Shown here: positions 33,958 through 46,814 of the stretch, piece by piece | Position numbering within the stretch: the stretch's first letter is position 1 | Layout: each line of letters opens with the position of its first letter | Assembly: GCA_024639825.1 (NCBI GenBank) | Contig: JAHEGH010000013.1 | Span: forward strand, 5,510-61,583 | Reading direction: 5' to 3' | DNA: 56,074 nt | Source of the DNA: Gammaproteobacteria bacterium | Lineage (GTDB): Bacteria; Pseudomonadota; Gammaproteobacteria; Steroidobacterales; Woeseiaceae | Program-made: the position numbers and the translations under genes | Notes under the pieces: generated by a model | Database searches by the model: none | Seen by the model: only the letters and a program-made list of their open reading frames with translations | What the model was told of the DNA's origin: nothing

Positions 33958-35489
33958 TAGGGCGGGTACACAGCATCGGGCGCAGCTTCTATGAGCTACT
34001 GCGCAGGCCATTGGCGCGGGCATTCGAAAGCAAGCAGAACCCGCTCAATCAGCTCGGTGCGTTGACGATTTTCTTCTGCTGGATTGTGCTCGTCAGCGGT
34101 ATCTGGCTGTTGATCTTCTTTCGCACCAGTGTCTCGGCGGCGTTCGAATCCGTCGAGTACCTGACACACGAGCAGTGGTATCTGGGCGGTGTTATGCGAA
34201 GCCTGCACCGTTATGCCTCCGATGCCTTGATCATCACGATCCTGCTGCATGTCATCAAGGAATTCATCTTCAATCGCTACCGTTTGAATCGCTGGTTTAA
34301 CTGGGTGACCGGCATTCCGTTAGTCTGGATGATCTTTGCGCTGGGAATCACGGGGTACTGGCTCGTCTGGGATCAGCTCGCACAGTACGTCGCGATTAGT
34401 ACGGCCGAACTCCTCGATGCACTTCCAATCTTTACGGACTCGATGGCCGGCAATTTCATGAGTGACGAGTTGTTGTCCAACCGTTTCTTCACGCTCATGG
34501 CGTTCATTCACCTTATCGGACTGCCAATCTTTCTGGTATTCGGAATTTGGCTGCACGTGTTCCGCCTGAACGGCCCTCGCATCAATCCGCCACGCCGCCT
34601 GATGGCAGGCGCGCTGCTTTGCATGCTTTTGCTTTCGGTGATTTACCCGGCGATCAGCCACGACAAGGCGAACCTTGCAATGGCCCCGCAGGCACTTCGA
34701 TTCGACTGGTTCTACCTGCATGTCTACCCATTGATTCAGCGCTGGTCTCCGGGTTGGGTGTGGATCTTATTGGTCGGTATCAGCGTGGTGTTGACTATCG
34801 CACCCTGGGCACCGCCGGCAAAGAAGACGACCGTGGCCGTCGTGGACCTGGACAACTGCAATGGCTGCAAACGGTGTGCCGACGACTGCCCGTTCGGCGC
34901 GATCGAGATGATCCCACGTACCGACGGAACCAACTACACGCATCAGGCCTCCGTCACCGACGACCTGTGCATCAGCTGCGGCATCTGCGTTGGTGCATGC
35001 CCAACCGCGACACCCTTTCGGTCGAAAAGTGCGCTTGTCCCGGGTATCGATCTCCCTAACCGCAGCGCCGCCAGTATCCGCCAGGACATTGTCGACCAGG
35101 CTGAAACACCGTCTGACGACCCCCGCGTCATGATTTTCGGCTGCCGCGACGACCGCCAGACCGAGATCGTGCGCAAGGCGGGTGGAAACGTCGTTACGGT
35201 TCGTTGCATGGCGCATCTGCAGCCGTCGTATCTCGATTTCGTGCTGAGCCGCGGCCATGCGGACGGTGTGATGTTATTAGGTTGCGAGAACGGCAACTGC
35301 GACTACCGCCTGGGCGCCGACTGGACCGAGGCGCGCATTGCACGAGTGCGTGACCCGTGGCTCAGGAAGCGCACGGATACGACCAAAATCGCAATGGGCT
35401 GGCTCGCGCCATGGGCAAACATCGCCAATCCCGTAAAGCGCGTAGGCGCGTTTCGCGACGCGCTCAGGGTCACCGAAGGCGACACATGA
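33954..35489 (+). CDS. Cytochrome b - 2[4Fe-4S] - MvhD-like fusion protein
   Basis: A 511-residue fusion. Residues 1-290 form a cytochrome b6-like membrane domain with heme-ligand candidates His85 (RSLHRYASD), His99 (LLHVIKE), His186 (FIHLIGL) and His201 (WLHVFR), and about six helices. Residues 300-350 carry two [4Fe-4S] motifs, [12 protein letters not shown] (302-312) and [12 protein letters not shown] (339-349). Residues 390-465 resemble the MvhD/FrhD hydrogenase iron-sulfur subunit, with Cys397, 418, 444 and 449 ([15 protein letters not shown]). ATG 33954 overlaps senC; the next gene overlaps the stop. A quinol-linked electron-transfer module for the NO reductase is inferred. The exact partner is unknown. 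Confidence 0.85.
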   Translation: MIGRVHSIGRSFYELLRRPLARAFESKQNPLNQLGALTIFFCWIVLVSGIWLLIFFRTSVSAAFESVEYLTHEQWYLGGVMRSLHRYASDALIITILLHVIKEFIFNRYRLNRWFNWVTGIPLVWMIFALGITGYWLVWDQLAQYVAISTAELLDALPIFTDSMAGNFMSDELLSNRFFTLMAFIHLIGLPIFLVFGIWLHVFRLNGPRINPPRRLMAGALLCMLLLSVIYPAISHDKANLAMAPQALRFDWFYLHVYPLIQRWSPGWVWILLVGISVVLTIAPWAPPAKKTTVAVVDLDNCNGCKRCADDCPFGAIEMIPRTDGTNYTHQASVTDDLCISCGICVGACPTATPFRSKSALVPGIDLPNRSAASIRQDIVDQAETPSDDPRVMIFGCRDDRQTEIVRKAGGNVVTVRCMAHLQPSYLDFVLSRGHADGVMLLGCENGNCDYRLGADWTEARIARVRDPWLRKRTDTTKIAMGWLAPWANIANPVKRVGAFRDALRVTEGDT

Positions 35490-35977
35490 GGCTCTTCGGG
35501 GAAATCGCGGCCTGGGCCACGTTTGCCGTCGTCGTCGGCGTTTTGTCCGTGTGGCCGCGCTATGAAATGATGGACAGTGGCGCGGCAATCCTTACCCTGA
35601 CGTTTTCGCATGCGGCGCAGCGAGTCGGTGAATGCCGCACACTCACGCAGGAAGATTTGAATGAATTGCCGCCAAACATGCGCAGACCCTCCGACTGTCC
35701 TCGCGAACGAAATCCAGTTCACATCGAGTTGCGCTCGTCTGGCAGCGTTATTTATCAGGACCTGCTGACGCCAAGCGGAGTCTGGTCGGACGGTAAGGTC
35801 AACATCTACAAGCGCATTGTCATACCAGCCGGCCCACATGAACTGTTCATCGGCATGAACGATAGTGGCGGCGACTCTGGCTTCGACTTCGAAACGAGAG
35901 CGCGCGTCGATCTGCAACCCGGCCGAAATCTCGTCATTCGCTTTGACGAGCTGTCAAGCGGCTTCGTGATTCGTTGA
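35486..35977 (+). CDS. Uncharacterised exported or anchored protein of the sNOR operon
   Basis: A 163-residue protein. ATG 35486 overlaps the previous stop (ATGA), so it is translationally coupled. An N-terminal hydrophobic helix (about 6-24, [18 protein letters not shown]) precedes a periplasmic domain rich in beta strands ([70 protein letters not shown]). Two cysteines (RVGEC, RPSDC) could form a disulfide. I do not recognise the family. Its position suggests a role in assembly or electron delivery. Confidence 0.8.
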   Translation: MRLFGEIAAWATFAVVVGVLSVWPRYEMMDSGAAILTLTFSHAAQRVGECRTLTQEDLNELPPNMRRPSDCPRERNPVHIELRSSGSVIYQDLLTPSGVWSDGKVNIYKRIVIPAGPHELFIGMNDSGGDSGFDFETRARVDLQPGRNLVIRFDELSSGFVIR

Positions 35978-35984
35978 GGTTTGT

Positions 35985-36383
35985 ATGAGTTTGTTGAAGT
36001 GGAAAGCTGAATACTCCGTAGGCATCGCATCGATGGATGATGAGCATCGTGAGATTATCGATCTCATAAACGATGTTTACGAGAAACTCGGCAGTACGCC
36101 GGATGCAAAGGCCATCGCATCCTGCCTCGAGGAGATATTGAATGCCATCTCGCTGCATTTTGCGCTTGAGGAACGCATCATGTGGGACACCGGCTACGAC
36201 GAGTATGAAAGCCACAAGGAAGACCACGAAGAACTGCTTGACGAGATTCGCGACCTCATGGACGACTTCGCGACGGACCCGAATGAAGGCTCCCGGTTAC
36301 TCGAGGCGCGCCTTTCAGGCTGGTTTGGCAAACACTTCGCCAGTTTCGATGCGCGCCTGCACGGGAAGTTGGGCCCGCTCTAG
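35985..36383 (+). CDS. Bacteriohemerythrin
   Basis: A 132-residue four-helix-bundle hemerythrin. The diiron ligands are visible: His in DDEHREII (about 21), His in SLHFALEERIM (about 58) with Glu62, His in ESHKEDHEE (about 77 and 81), and His in FGKHFASFD (about 117), followed by Asp. Such proteins bind O2, and some bind or reduce NO. As the last gene of the NO-reductase operon it could buffer NO or deliver oxygen. It starts 7 bases after the previous gene and overlaps the minus-strand gene end by 4 bases. Confidence 0.92.
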   Translation: MSLLKWKAEYSVGIASMDDEHREIIDLINDVYEKLGSTPDAKAIASCLEEILNAISLHFALEERIMWDTGYDEYESHKEDHEELLDEIRDLMDDFATDPNEGSRLLEARLSGWFGKHFASFDARLHGKLGPL

Positions 36384-36571
36384 CTCCCCAATGCTGATAG
36401 GGCCTTTAGCACCTGGAAGGAGACAAGCAACAGCACAAGAATTACTGCAAAGAAAACCGCCTGGCGCTGCTTGAGTACCTCACCTCGCCTGATTTCAATC
36501 ATACGAACAACCCGGTCCGCCACGAAATACATCACAATCGCGTTGAGCGTAAAAATCAGCATCTCGTTCAT
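36380..36571 (-). CDS. Small two-helix membrane protein of the nirS operon
   Basis: A 63-residue protein from ATG 36571: MNEMLIFTLNAIVMYFVADR, a short basic loop (IEIRRGEVLKQRQ), then a second helix (AVFFAVILVLLLVSFQVL). The frame stays open to 36622, but that segment overlaps the upstream heme-copper gene. It follows that gene by 13 bases and is probably its partner. Its stop overlaps the hemerythrin stop region, so two operons end tail to tail. No family was recognised. Confidence 0.75.
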   Translation of the reverse strand: MNEMLIFTLNAIVMYFVADRVVRMIEIRRGEVLKQRQAVFFAVILVLLLVSFQVLKALSALGS

Positions 36572-36584
36572 CTTCAACCGTCCA

Positions 36585-37958
36585 TTATCCGGGTTGCCGT
36601 CCGCGTAGTGATTTCCACGCAACGATCAGGAACAGGAGCCCGCCAGTCACCGACACCAGCCCGCCGAGGCCCATAAGTCCCATACCAGCCGTTTGCCCGA
36701 ACCCCTCGAGCCCCTGCGCCAGGCCCGCGGTCTTCCGCTGCACACCGTAACCACCACTCCAGGCAAGCCCGATGATGTGCATGAGCTGGCCACCACCATA
36801 GACATACGGCTGCCAGGTTGCCATGCGCCCTGGAACTGGCCCAAATCCGAGGCGCGGCAACAGGTAATAGGTCAGGCCCATGAACGCAATGGTAACGCCA
36901 ACCGTTGCGCCGTGATAATGCGCCGGGATCACGATGTCGAGACCCGCAATCATGAACCCCAGGGCACCGCCGACAGCGAAAAGTACCAGCGAGCTAATTA
37001 GTGCGGCACGCAAGTATCGGCCTTCGCCTTTTGGCCTCTTCGCACGCCAAAGACTGGCCGTCACGGCGAGACCGAGCGGCAGGCAAGAGAGCCCACCGTA
37101 TTTCATGAGCTCGGTAAAAGCGAGGCGATGCCCGGCTGACAATACTTCATGCGCAAGGTACAGGAACGGCACCGTTATGACCGGCAACGCCAGGAAAATA
37201 AGGAATACCAGCGTCAATCGCGGCGTTAATTCGAAATGCACGCCGCTCGCGAATGCCAGAACGACCCACGCGACCATCATCAGCAGCGTATAGCTGAACT
37301 GAATGACATGCCCGCCGCCCCAGAACAGGAACTCGAAATATACCTGGCCATCCATGTCGCTCGGAAGACCGCGCCATGAAGCAAGTACCGCGATGAATGA
37401 GAACAGGGTCAGCAGAGTGGACAGCGTAATGCCAACGTGCAGCGCAGCAGTGCCGTCGAGTTTTCTCATAGTACGCGGCCGGCTCAGGAGCGTGCGCACC
37501 AAGTGGCTAAAAATACCGGCCGCAAAGGCACCGAGTCCCGCGTAGAACAAGGGATGCTGAAGAATCGGTACGTAGTTGTTCATCAGCGGATCGCCCGCTC
37601 CGAGAAACGGGCAAATAACAATCAACACCGTACCGGCCGCTGCGATCGAGAACGAAACACGATCCCACGTGACATGTTCCGTTCTCGCACTCAGACTCCA
37701 GAGCGTGGCGGACATCGCAAGCAGCCAGACCAACACCGATAGGGTCACATGCACAACCAGGGCCACTCGGAAGAAATCAGTGAGCGGAATTAGTTCCTGA
37801 ACTATTGGCGTGCGCGCCATGACGAGCAGGATCGAGAAAATGCCTGCAGCGACCAGCGAAAATAGAGCCAGAATCAGCCATGCCGATGTAGTGCGGCGAG
37901 CGGCAGCGTTACGGATATGCAATTGAAAAGACGTGTCTGGCATCGACCGGGATCGCAT
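36585..37958 (-). CDS. Divergent heme-copper oxidase subunit I homologue
   Basis: A 457-residue polytopic protein of the heme-copper superfamily. Helix II has His70 (VVHVTLSV), helix VI has His217 (GGGHVIQF) and helix X has His347/His349 (PAHYHGATVGVTIAFMGL, closely like NorY). The His-His pair expected in helix VII is absent: that helix reads VPFLYLAHEVLSAGHR, with single His270 and His277. The cross-linked Tyr position (His217+4) is Phe. It may keep hemes b but lack a normal CuB/FeB site. The start is 37958 or 37943, with no clear ribosome site at either. It lies 61 bases after nirS. Annotation as cbb3-type subunit I would be misleading. Confidence 0.75.
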   Translation of the reverse strand: MRSRSMPDTSFQLHIRNAAARRTTSAWLILALFSLVAAGIFSILLVMARTPIVQELIPLTDFFRVALVVHVTLSVLVWLLAMSATLWSLSARTEHVTWDRVSFSIAAAGTVLIVICPFLGAGDPLMNNYVPILQHPLFYAGLGAFAAGIFSHLVRTLLSRPRTMRKLDGTAALHVGITLSTLLTLFSFIAVLASWRGLPSDMDGQVYFEFLFWGGGHVIQFSYTLLMMVAWVVLAFASGVHFELTPRLTLVFLIFLALPVITVPFLYLAHEVLSAGHRLAFTELMKYGGLSCLPLGLAVTASLWRAKRPKGEGRYLRAALISSLVLFAVGGALGFMIAGLDIVIPAHYHGATVGVTIAFMGLTYYLLPRLGFGPVPGRMATWQPYVYGGGQLMHIIGLAWSGGYGVQRKTAGLAQGLEGFGQTAGMGLMGLGGLVSVTGGLLFLIVAWKSLRGRQPG

Positions 37959-38019
37959 GTGGCGGACATTACTGCCCGGGTACCGAAGCCCGACACGTCA
38001 GCGGTACGAGATATCTCAT

Positions 38020-42371
<4,352 letters not shown>

Positions 42372-42436
42372 CGGGTGGCCCTGTTAGGAATCTGTACGTG
42401 CATCGATCATGTTCCTCCTGGCCTGTACGGCCATCC

Positions 42437-42450
42437 ATGACCTAGATCAA
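42437..42450 (-). promoter_or_regulatory. Dnr/FNR-type site upstream of the receptor-nirS operon
   Basis: Read on the minus strand the site is TTGAT-CTAG-GTCAT: one perfect half-site and one with a single mismatch to the other. Its centre (42443.5) predicts a class II start near 42400, about 30 bases before the receptor ATG at 42371, with CATGAT as a -10-like hexamer at 42411-42406. This would place the receptor, nirS, the divergent heme-copper gene and the small membrane protein under Dnr control. Confidence 0.6.
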
Positions 42451-42460
42451 GGCGCCACGA

Positions 42461-43087
42461 TCAGGCGCGCGCCACGGCCAGCGCACTGATCTTTGGTACC
42501 CCCGCACGCCTGGCCAGTCGGGCGATTTCGTGGATCGTGGACCCCGTTGTAATCACATCGTCGACGATGAGGAGGTGTTCGCTCTCAAGCCTGCCGCGCA
42601 GGGCGAATGCCGATCGCATATTGCCGGCGCGCTCCCTTGCATGCAGACCCGACTGCGACCGCGTTGCTCGTCTGCGAACGACATTCGTGACAATCGGTAC
42701 ATCCAGATGGCGCGCTACCGGTCCTGCAATTTCGAGCGCCTGGTTGAAACCGCGAAGCCACCGACGGCGCCAGTGCAGAGGAACCGGCAGGACAGCGTCG
42801 ATATCAGGCGGCAACGCCGAGCACGCATCGCAGAGGAGTTGTGCCAGTGCCGGCACGTAGAAAAGTCTTCTGCGAAACTTGAGCGCCTTGATGGCGGCGT
42901 CGACGGGAAACTCGTAGGCAAGCGGTGCGATCTCATACGCGCAGGGCGACGAAACCGGGGGAGGCGGCGACTCGACTCGCGGCAGGTCCGCATCGCAACC
43001 ACCGCAAATGCACCGTTCGTCCTCGTATGTTCGCGTGCCACAGAAGACGCAGCGCAGGGGCATGACCGCTCTGTCGAAGGCGCGCAT
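42461..43087 (-). CDS. comF: ComF family phosphoribosyltransferase-like protein
   Basis: ComF proteins take part in DNA uptake; in naturally competent bacteria they act downstream of import. The protein starts with a Zn-ribbon-like cluster (LRCVFCGTRTYEDERCICGGC), followed by the type I phosphoribosyltransferase fold with PVPLHWRRRWLRGFNQALEIA, the RSQSGLHARERAGNMRSAF block and the PRPP loop LLIVDDVITTGSTIHE. I used ATG 43087, with GGTGGG just upstream; ATG 43093 is an alternative. The larger frame to 43195 overlaps bioC. It is divergent from bioC, a common gammaproteobacterial order. Confidence 0.92.
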   Translation of the reverse strand: MRAFDRAVMPLRCVFCGTRTYEDERCICGGCDADLPRVESPPPPVSSPCAYEIAPLAYEFPVDAAIKALKFRRRLFYVPALAQLLCDACSALPPDIDAVLPVPLHWRRRWLRGFNQALEIAGPVARHLDVPIVTNVVRRRATRSQSGLHARERAGNMRSAFALRGRLESEHLLIVDDVITTGSTIHEIARLARRAGVPKISALAVARA

Positions 43088-43175
43088 CAGCATCCCACCA
43101 TTGTTGTCGCCGCTGGCTTTGCCGGCCAGCCTTCTTTCGCCGCGAAACACAGAAAAAGCATGATACGGTTCGCCC

Positions 43176-44021
43176 ATGCTGCGACAGCGAGACATTCAAC
43201 GGCGTTTTGACCGCGCGGCGCCGCACTTTGACGGTGCGGATTTCGTCCATACCGTCACCCGCGATGGGCTGTTCGGGCGCCTTGAGCCGTTGTTGTTGCA
43301 ACCGGAAACCGTACTCGACCTGGGGTCCGCAACCGGCGCAACAGGGCGCATGCTTCGCCAGCGCTTCAGGCGGGCGCATTTCGTGTCGCTCGATCTCAGT
43401 CACGTCATGCTGGGTACCGCGCGCAGGAACAAGCGCTGGTTTTCCCGTTCGACCTTCGTGCAGGCCGACGCACGACAGCTGCCGTTCGCCGACGAGTCGT
43501 TCGATATGGTCGTATCCAACCAGCTGTTACCGTGGACGCCCGATCCCCAGGCCGTCTTCGAGCAGGTGTCGCGCGTCCTCAAGAAGGACGGCGTGTTTGC
43601 CTTCGCCACGCTGGGGCCCGACAGTCTTCGCGAGCTCGCACAGGCCTGGGCTGCTGTCGACGATCGTGCACATGTGAATCCATTCCCGGACATGCACGAC
43701 ATCGGTGACGGACTGGTCCGTGCCGGCCTCCGCGACCCTGTGCTGGATGTCGATCGTTTGCAGGTCAGCTATGCAACACCCGACAGACTGTTCGCGGACC
43801 TGACGCGGGCGGGCGCCCGGAACGCCCTTGCCGGACGTGGTCGCGGCCTGCTCGGCAGGCGCCGCTTTCAGATAATGACCGACGCGCTTGCCTCAGGGCG
43901 CGCGGACGGCAAGATCGTGCTCGACCTTGAGCTCGTTTACGGACATTGCTGGGGAGGCGGCCCAAGAAACGACCCAATGAACTATAAAATTGATGCAGAT
44001 CGCATTCCGTTACGCAGCTAA
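43176..44021 (+). CDS. bioC: Malonyl-ACP O-methyltransferase BioC
   Basis: BioC methylates malonyl-ACP so that the fatty acid machinery can build the pimeloyl moiety of biotin. It is a 281-residue class I SAM methyltransferase with IQRRFDRAAPHFDGADFVH at the start, the SAM loop VLDLGSATGATGRML (about 46-60), acidic DLSH, FVQADARQLPFADESFDMVVSNQLLPW, and LKKDGVFAFATLGPDSL. It lies divergent from comF. The other bio genes (bioBFHD) are not in this window. Confidence 0.93.
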   Translation: MLRQRDIQRRFDRAAPHFDGADFVHTVTRDGLFGRLEPLLLQPETVLDLGSATGATGRMLRQRFRRAHFVSLDLSHVMLGTARRNKRWFSRSTFVQADARQLPFADESFDMVVSNQLLPWTPDPQAVFEQVSRVLKKDGVFAFATLGPDSLRELAQAWAAVDDRAHVNPFPDMHDIGDGLVRAGLRDPVLDVDRLQVSYATPDRLFADLTRAGARNALAGRGRGLLGRRRFQIMTDALASGRADGKIVLDLELVYGHCWGGGPRNDPMNYKIDADRIPLRS

Positions 44022-44253
44022 GCCTTTGTTAAATAAGAATTAATCTCATCAAGATTAATATCAGAAGGATTGCATGGACGCGGCGATTTAAGTACACTGC
44101 CCGAGCTTTTTTGACTGGCAGCGCGGTCAAACCGGCCGATCGGCGAATTCCCGGCGTCACCGGGCCAGCGCTCACTGGCAGTTCCAGTATTCGTCAACAT
44201 CCGGAATATTAGACAGATTGCGATCGTTTCGGCGGTTGCAGGGTGGACAACTA

Positions 44254-45060
44254 ATGATACGAAAATCGTTTTGGGGCCTGCTGGGCCTGGTAATGGCCAC
44301 TACGGCGAATGCCGAATGGGCACTGAATATGCCCAAAGGCGTTACCGACCTCAGTGCGGAGACCTACGACCTTCATATGATGGTTTTCTGGTGGTGTGTC
44401 GCCATCGGCATCATCGTATTCGGCGTGATGATCATCTCGCTCTTCAAGCATCGTAAATCGCAGGGTGCGAAACCCGCGACGTTTTCGCACAGCACAGCTG
44501 CCGAAGTCATCTGGACTGCGATCCCGGTCGTCATCCTGCTGATCATGGCCGTGCCAGCGGCGGAAACAATGATCAAGCTCGAAGATACACGCGACCCCGA
44601 TCTTTCCGTCGTCATAACGGGATACCAGTGGAAATGGCACTACCGATACCAGGACCAGGGTGTCGAGTTTTATTCCAGCCTTGCACGTCCCAGTGTTGAT
44701 GCGCGTCGCAAACAGTCGGGCGTTGATGTAAACGCCGTCGATAACTACCTGCTTGACGTTGACAACGCGCTGGTCGTGCCCAGGGGCGCGAAGGTTCGCC
44801 TGCTACTGACATCCAATGACGTCATCCACTCGTGGTGGGTTCCTGAGCTGGCCATCAAGAAGGATGCGATTCCGGGCATCGTTAACGAGACCTGGTTCAA
44901 GGCGAATGAGGTCGGCACCTATCGCGGCCAGTGCGCTGAGTTGTGTGGCAAGGACCATGGCTACATGCCCGTCGTTGTCGAAGTCGTTGAGCCCGACGCC
45001 TTCCAGGCCTGGGTCAACACCCGCAAAGACGACGGCGCCAAGCTCGCCAGCGCGCAATAA
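44254..45060 (+). CDS. coxB: Cytochrome c oxidase subunit II
   Basis: Subunit II takes electrons from cytochrome c at its CuA site. It has a signal sequence (MIRKSFWGLLGLVMATTANA), two transmembrane helices (about 38-60 and 82-104), and a C-terminal cupredoxin domain with the complete CuA ligand set: His in VIHSWWVPEL and CAELCGKDHGYM. The aromatic patch YQWKWHYRY is present. ATG 44254 has GGTGG 7 bases upstream; the frame to 44218 has none. There is no fused cytochrome c. It is the first gene of the aa3 operon, 232 bases after bioC. Confidence 0.96.
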   Translation: MIRKSFWGLLGLVMATTANAEWALNMPKGVTDLSAETYDLHMMVFWWCVAIGIIVFGVMIISLFKHRKSQGAKPATFSHSTAAEVIWTAIPVVILLIMAVPAAETMIKLEDTRDPDLSVVITGYQWKWHYRYQDQGVEFYSSLARPSVDARRKQSGVDVNAVDNYLLDVDNALVVPRGAKVRLLLTSNDVIHSWWVPELAIKKDAIPGIVNETWFKANEVGTYRGQCAELCGKDHGYMPVVVEVVEPDAFQAWVNTRKDDGAKLASAQ

Positions 45061-45084
45061 GCAATATTTCGGAGTATTAAAGGT

Positions 45085-46695
45085 ATGACTGCTACTACCG
45101 TAGACACCCACGCCGCGGACCACGACGACCACGACCACGGCCCTACCAAGGGCATCGGGCGCTGGCTGTTCTCGACCAACCATAAGGACATCGGCACGAT
45201 GTACCTTGTCTTCAGCCTGCTGATGTTCTTTATCGGCGGCTCGATGGCAATGGTCATTCGTTCGGAGCTCGCCATTCCCGGCCTGCAGTTTGTGCACCCC
45301 GAGTTCTTTAACTCGATGACCACGATGCACGCCCTGATCATGGTCTTCGGCGCGGTCATGCCGGCCTTTGTTGGCCTCGCCAACTGGATGATCCCGCTGA
45401 TGATCGGTGCGCCCGACATGGCGTTGCCGCGCATGAACAACTGGTCGTTCTGGATTCTGCCAATCGCGTTCGGCATCCTGCTTTCAACGCTGTTTATGCC
45501 GGGCGGCGCGCCTGCCGGTGGCTGGACGATGTACCCACCACTCATCCTGCAGACCGGCGATGCGTTCCCGTTCCTGATCTTCTCCGTGCACCTTATGGGC
45601 CTGAGCTCGATCATGGGCGCCATCAACGTCATCGTAACGATCATCAACATGCGCGCACCGGACATGACGCTTCTCAAGATGCCGATGTTCGTCTGGACCT
45701 GGCTTATTACGGCTTACCTTCTTATCGCGGTAATGCCGGTACTGGCCGGCGCTGTCACGATGCTGCTGACCGACCAGTTCTTCGGCACGAGCTTCTTCCT
45801 CGCGGCCGGCGGTGGTGACCCCGTCATGTTCCAGCACATCTTCTGGTTCTTCGGGCACCCCGAGGTATACATCATGATCCTGCCGGCCTTCGGTGTCGTG
45901 TCGGAGATCATTCCGACGTTTGCACGCAAGAAGCTGTTCGGTCACGACTCGATGGTTTACGCCGCATCGTGTATCGCGTTCCTGTCGTTCATCGTCTGGG
46001 CACACCACATGTTTACTGTCGGCATGCCGCTGACGGGTCAGCTGTTCTTTATGTTTGCGACCATGCTCATCGCGGTCCCGACGGGCGTGAAGATCTTCAA
46101 CTGGGTTGCAACAATGTGGCGCGGGTCCATGACCTTTGAGACGCCGATGCTGTTCTCGCTCGCGTTTGTCTTCCTGTTTACGATCGGCGGATTCTCGGGC
46201 CTGATGCTCGCCATCCAGCCGGCCGACGTGCAGTACCACGACACCTATTTTGTTGTCGCACACTTCCACTACGTGCTCGTACCGGGTTCGGTGTTCGCCA
46301 TCATGGCCGGCGCCTACTACTGGCTGCCGAAGTGGACGGGGCACATGTACAACGAGACTCTTGGCAAGTTGCATTTCTGGATGTCTACTATTTTTGTCAA
46401 TCTCACGTTCTTCCCGCAACACTTCCTCGGCCTGGCAGGTATGCCACGCCGCATCCCGGACTACTCGGTCCAGTTCGCTGACTTCAACCTGGTTTCCAGT
46501 GTCGGCGCTATTGGCTTCGGCTTGTCGCAACTGATCTTCGTGGCGGTCCTCCTGACCGCGAAGAAGGGCGCCAAGGCTACGGACCGCGTATGGGAAGGTT
46601 CACACGGACTTGAATGGACGGTACCGTCACCGGCACCGTGGCATACGTTTACGACGCCGCCCAAGGCGCGTATCGCAAACGAATCTTTCGAGTAA
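45085..46695 (+). CDS. coxA: Cytochrome c oxidase subunit I (aa3-type)
   Basis: Subunit I of an A-family oxygen reductase: it reduces O2 to water and pumps protons. Twelve helices are predicted in 536 residues. Catalytic features are intact: helix II TTMHALIMVFG, helix VI FFGHPEVYIMILPAFG with the cross-linked Tyr, the WAHHMFTVGM pair, helix X VVAHFHYVLVPGSVFA, and the D- and K-channel residues expected in this family (for example the K-channel Lys in the region before FNWVATMW). A His/Asp-rich N-terminus (DHDDHDHG) may bind metal. It begins 24 bases after coxB. Confidence 0.97.
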   Translation: MTATTVDTHAADHDDHDHGPTKGIGRWLFSTNHKDIGTMYLVFSLLMFFIGGSMAMVIRSELAIPGLQFVHPEFFNSMTTMHALIMVFGAVMPAFVGLANWMIPLMIGAPDMALPRMNNWSFWILPIAFGILLSTLFMPGGAPAGGWTMYPPLILQTGDAFPFLIFSVHLMGLSSIMGAINVIVTIINMRAPDMTLLKMPMFVWTWLITAYLLIAVMPVLAGAVTMLLTDQFFGTSFFLAAGGGDPVMFQHIFWFFGHPEVYIMILPAFGVVSEIIPTFARKKLFGHDSMVYAASCIAFLSFIVWAHHMFTVGMPLTGQLFFMFATMLIAVPTGVKIFNWVATMWRGSMTFETPMLFSLAFVFLFTIGGFSGLMLAIQPADVQYHDTYFVVAHFHYVLVPGSVFAIMAGAYYWLPKWTGHMYNETLGKLHFWMSTIFVNLTFFPQHFLGLAGMPRRIPDYSVQFADFNLVSSVGAIGFGLSQLIFVAVLLTAKKGAKATDRVWEGSHGLEWTVPSPAPWHTFTTPPKARIANESFE

Positions 46696-46698
46696 GAT

Positions 46699-46809
46699 AT
46701 GGACGAGCTTGAACGCAAAAAGAATATTCGTCGCACGACCCTGATCTTTGTGGCGGTTGCTTTGGCGTTCTATATCGGCTTCATCATGATGGGCGTCGTC
46801 CGCTCCTGA
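46699..46809 (+). CDS. Cytochrome oxidase small assembly protein
   Basis: A 36-residue ORF between coxA and cta[21 protein letters not shown] begins it, then a transmembrane helix (about residues 15-33) and a short tail MMGVVRS. It starts 3 bases after the coxA stop and ends 5 bases before ctaG. Tiny single-helix proteins at this exact place are known in proteobacterial cox operons as oxidase small assembly proteins. Confidence 0.85.
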   Translation: MDELERKKNIRRTTLIFVAVALAFYIGFIMMGVVRS

Positions 46810-46814
46810 ACAGG

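Noticed and set aside
42388..42418. Mini-ORF MIDARTDS after AGGAGG, upstream of the TonB receptor
   Set aside because: The AGGAGG-ATG spacing is only 3 bases, and the predicted transcript start from the Dnr-type site (near 42400) would leave the motif outside the mRNA.
45484..46530. 348-codon minus-strand open frame
   Set aside because: Antisense to coxA; composition rich in Arg/His/Asp, typical of a shadow frame.
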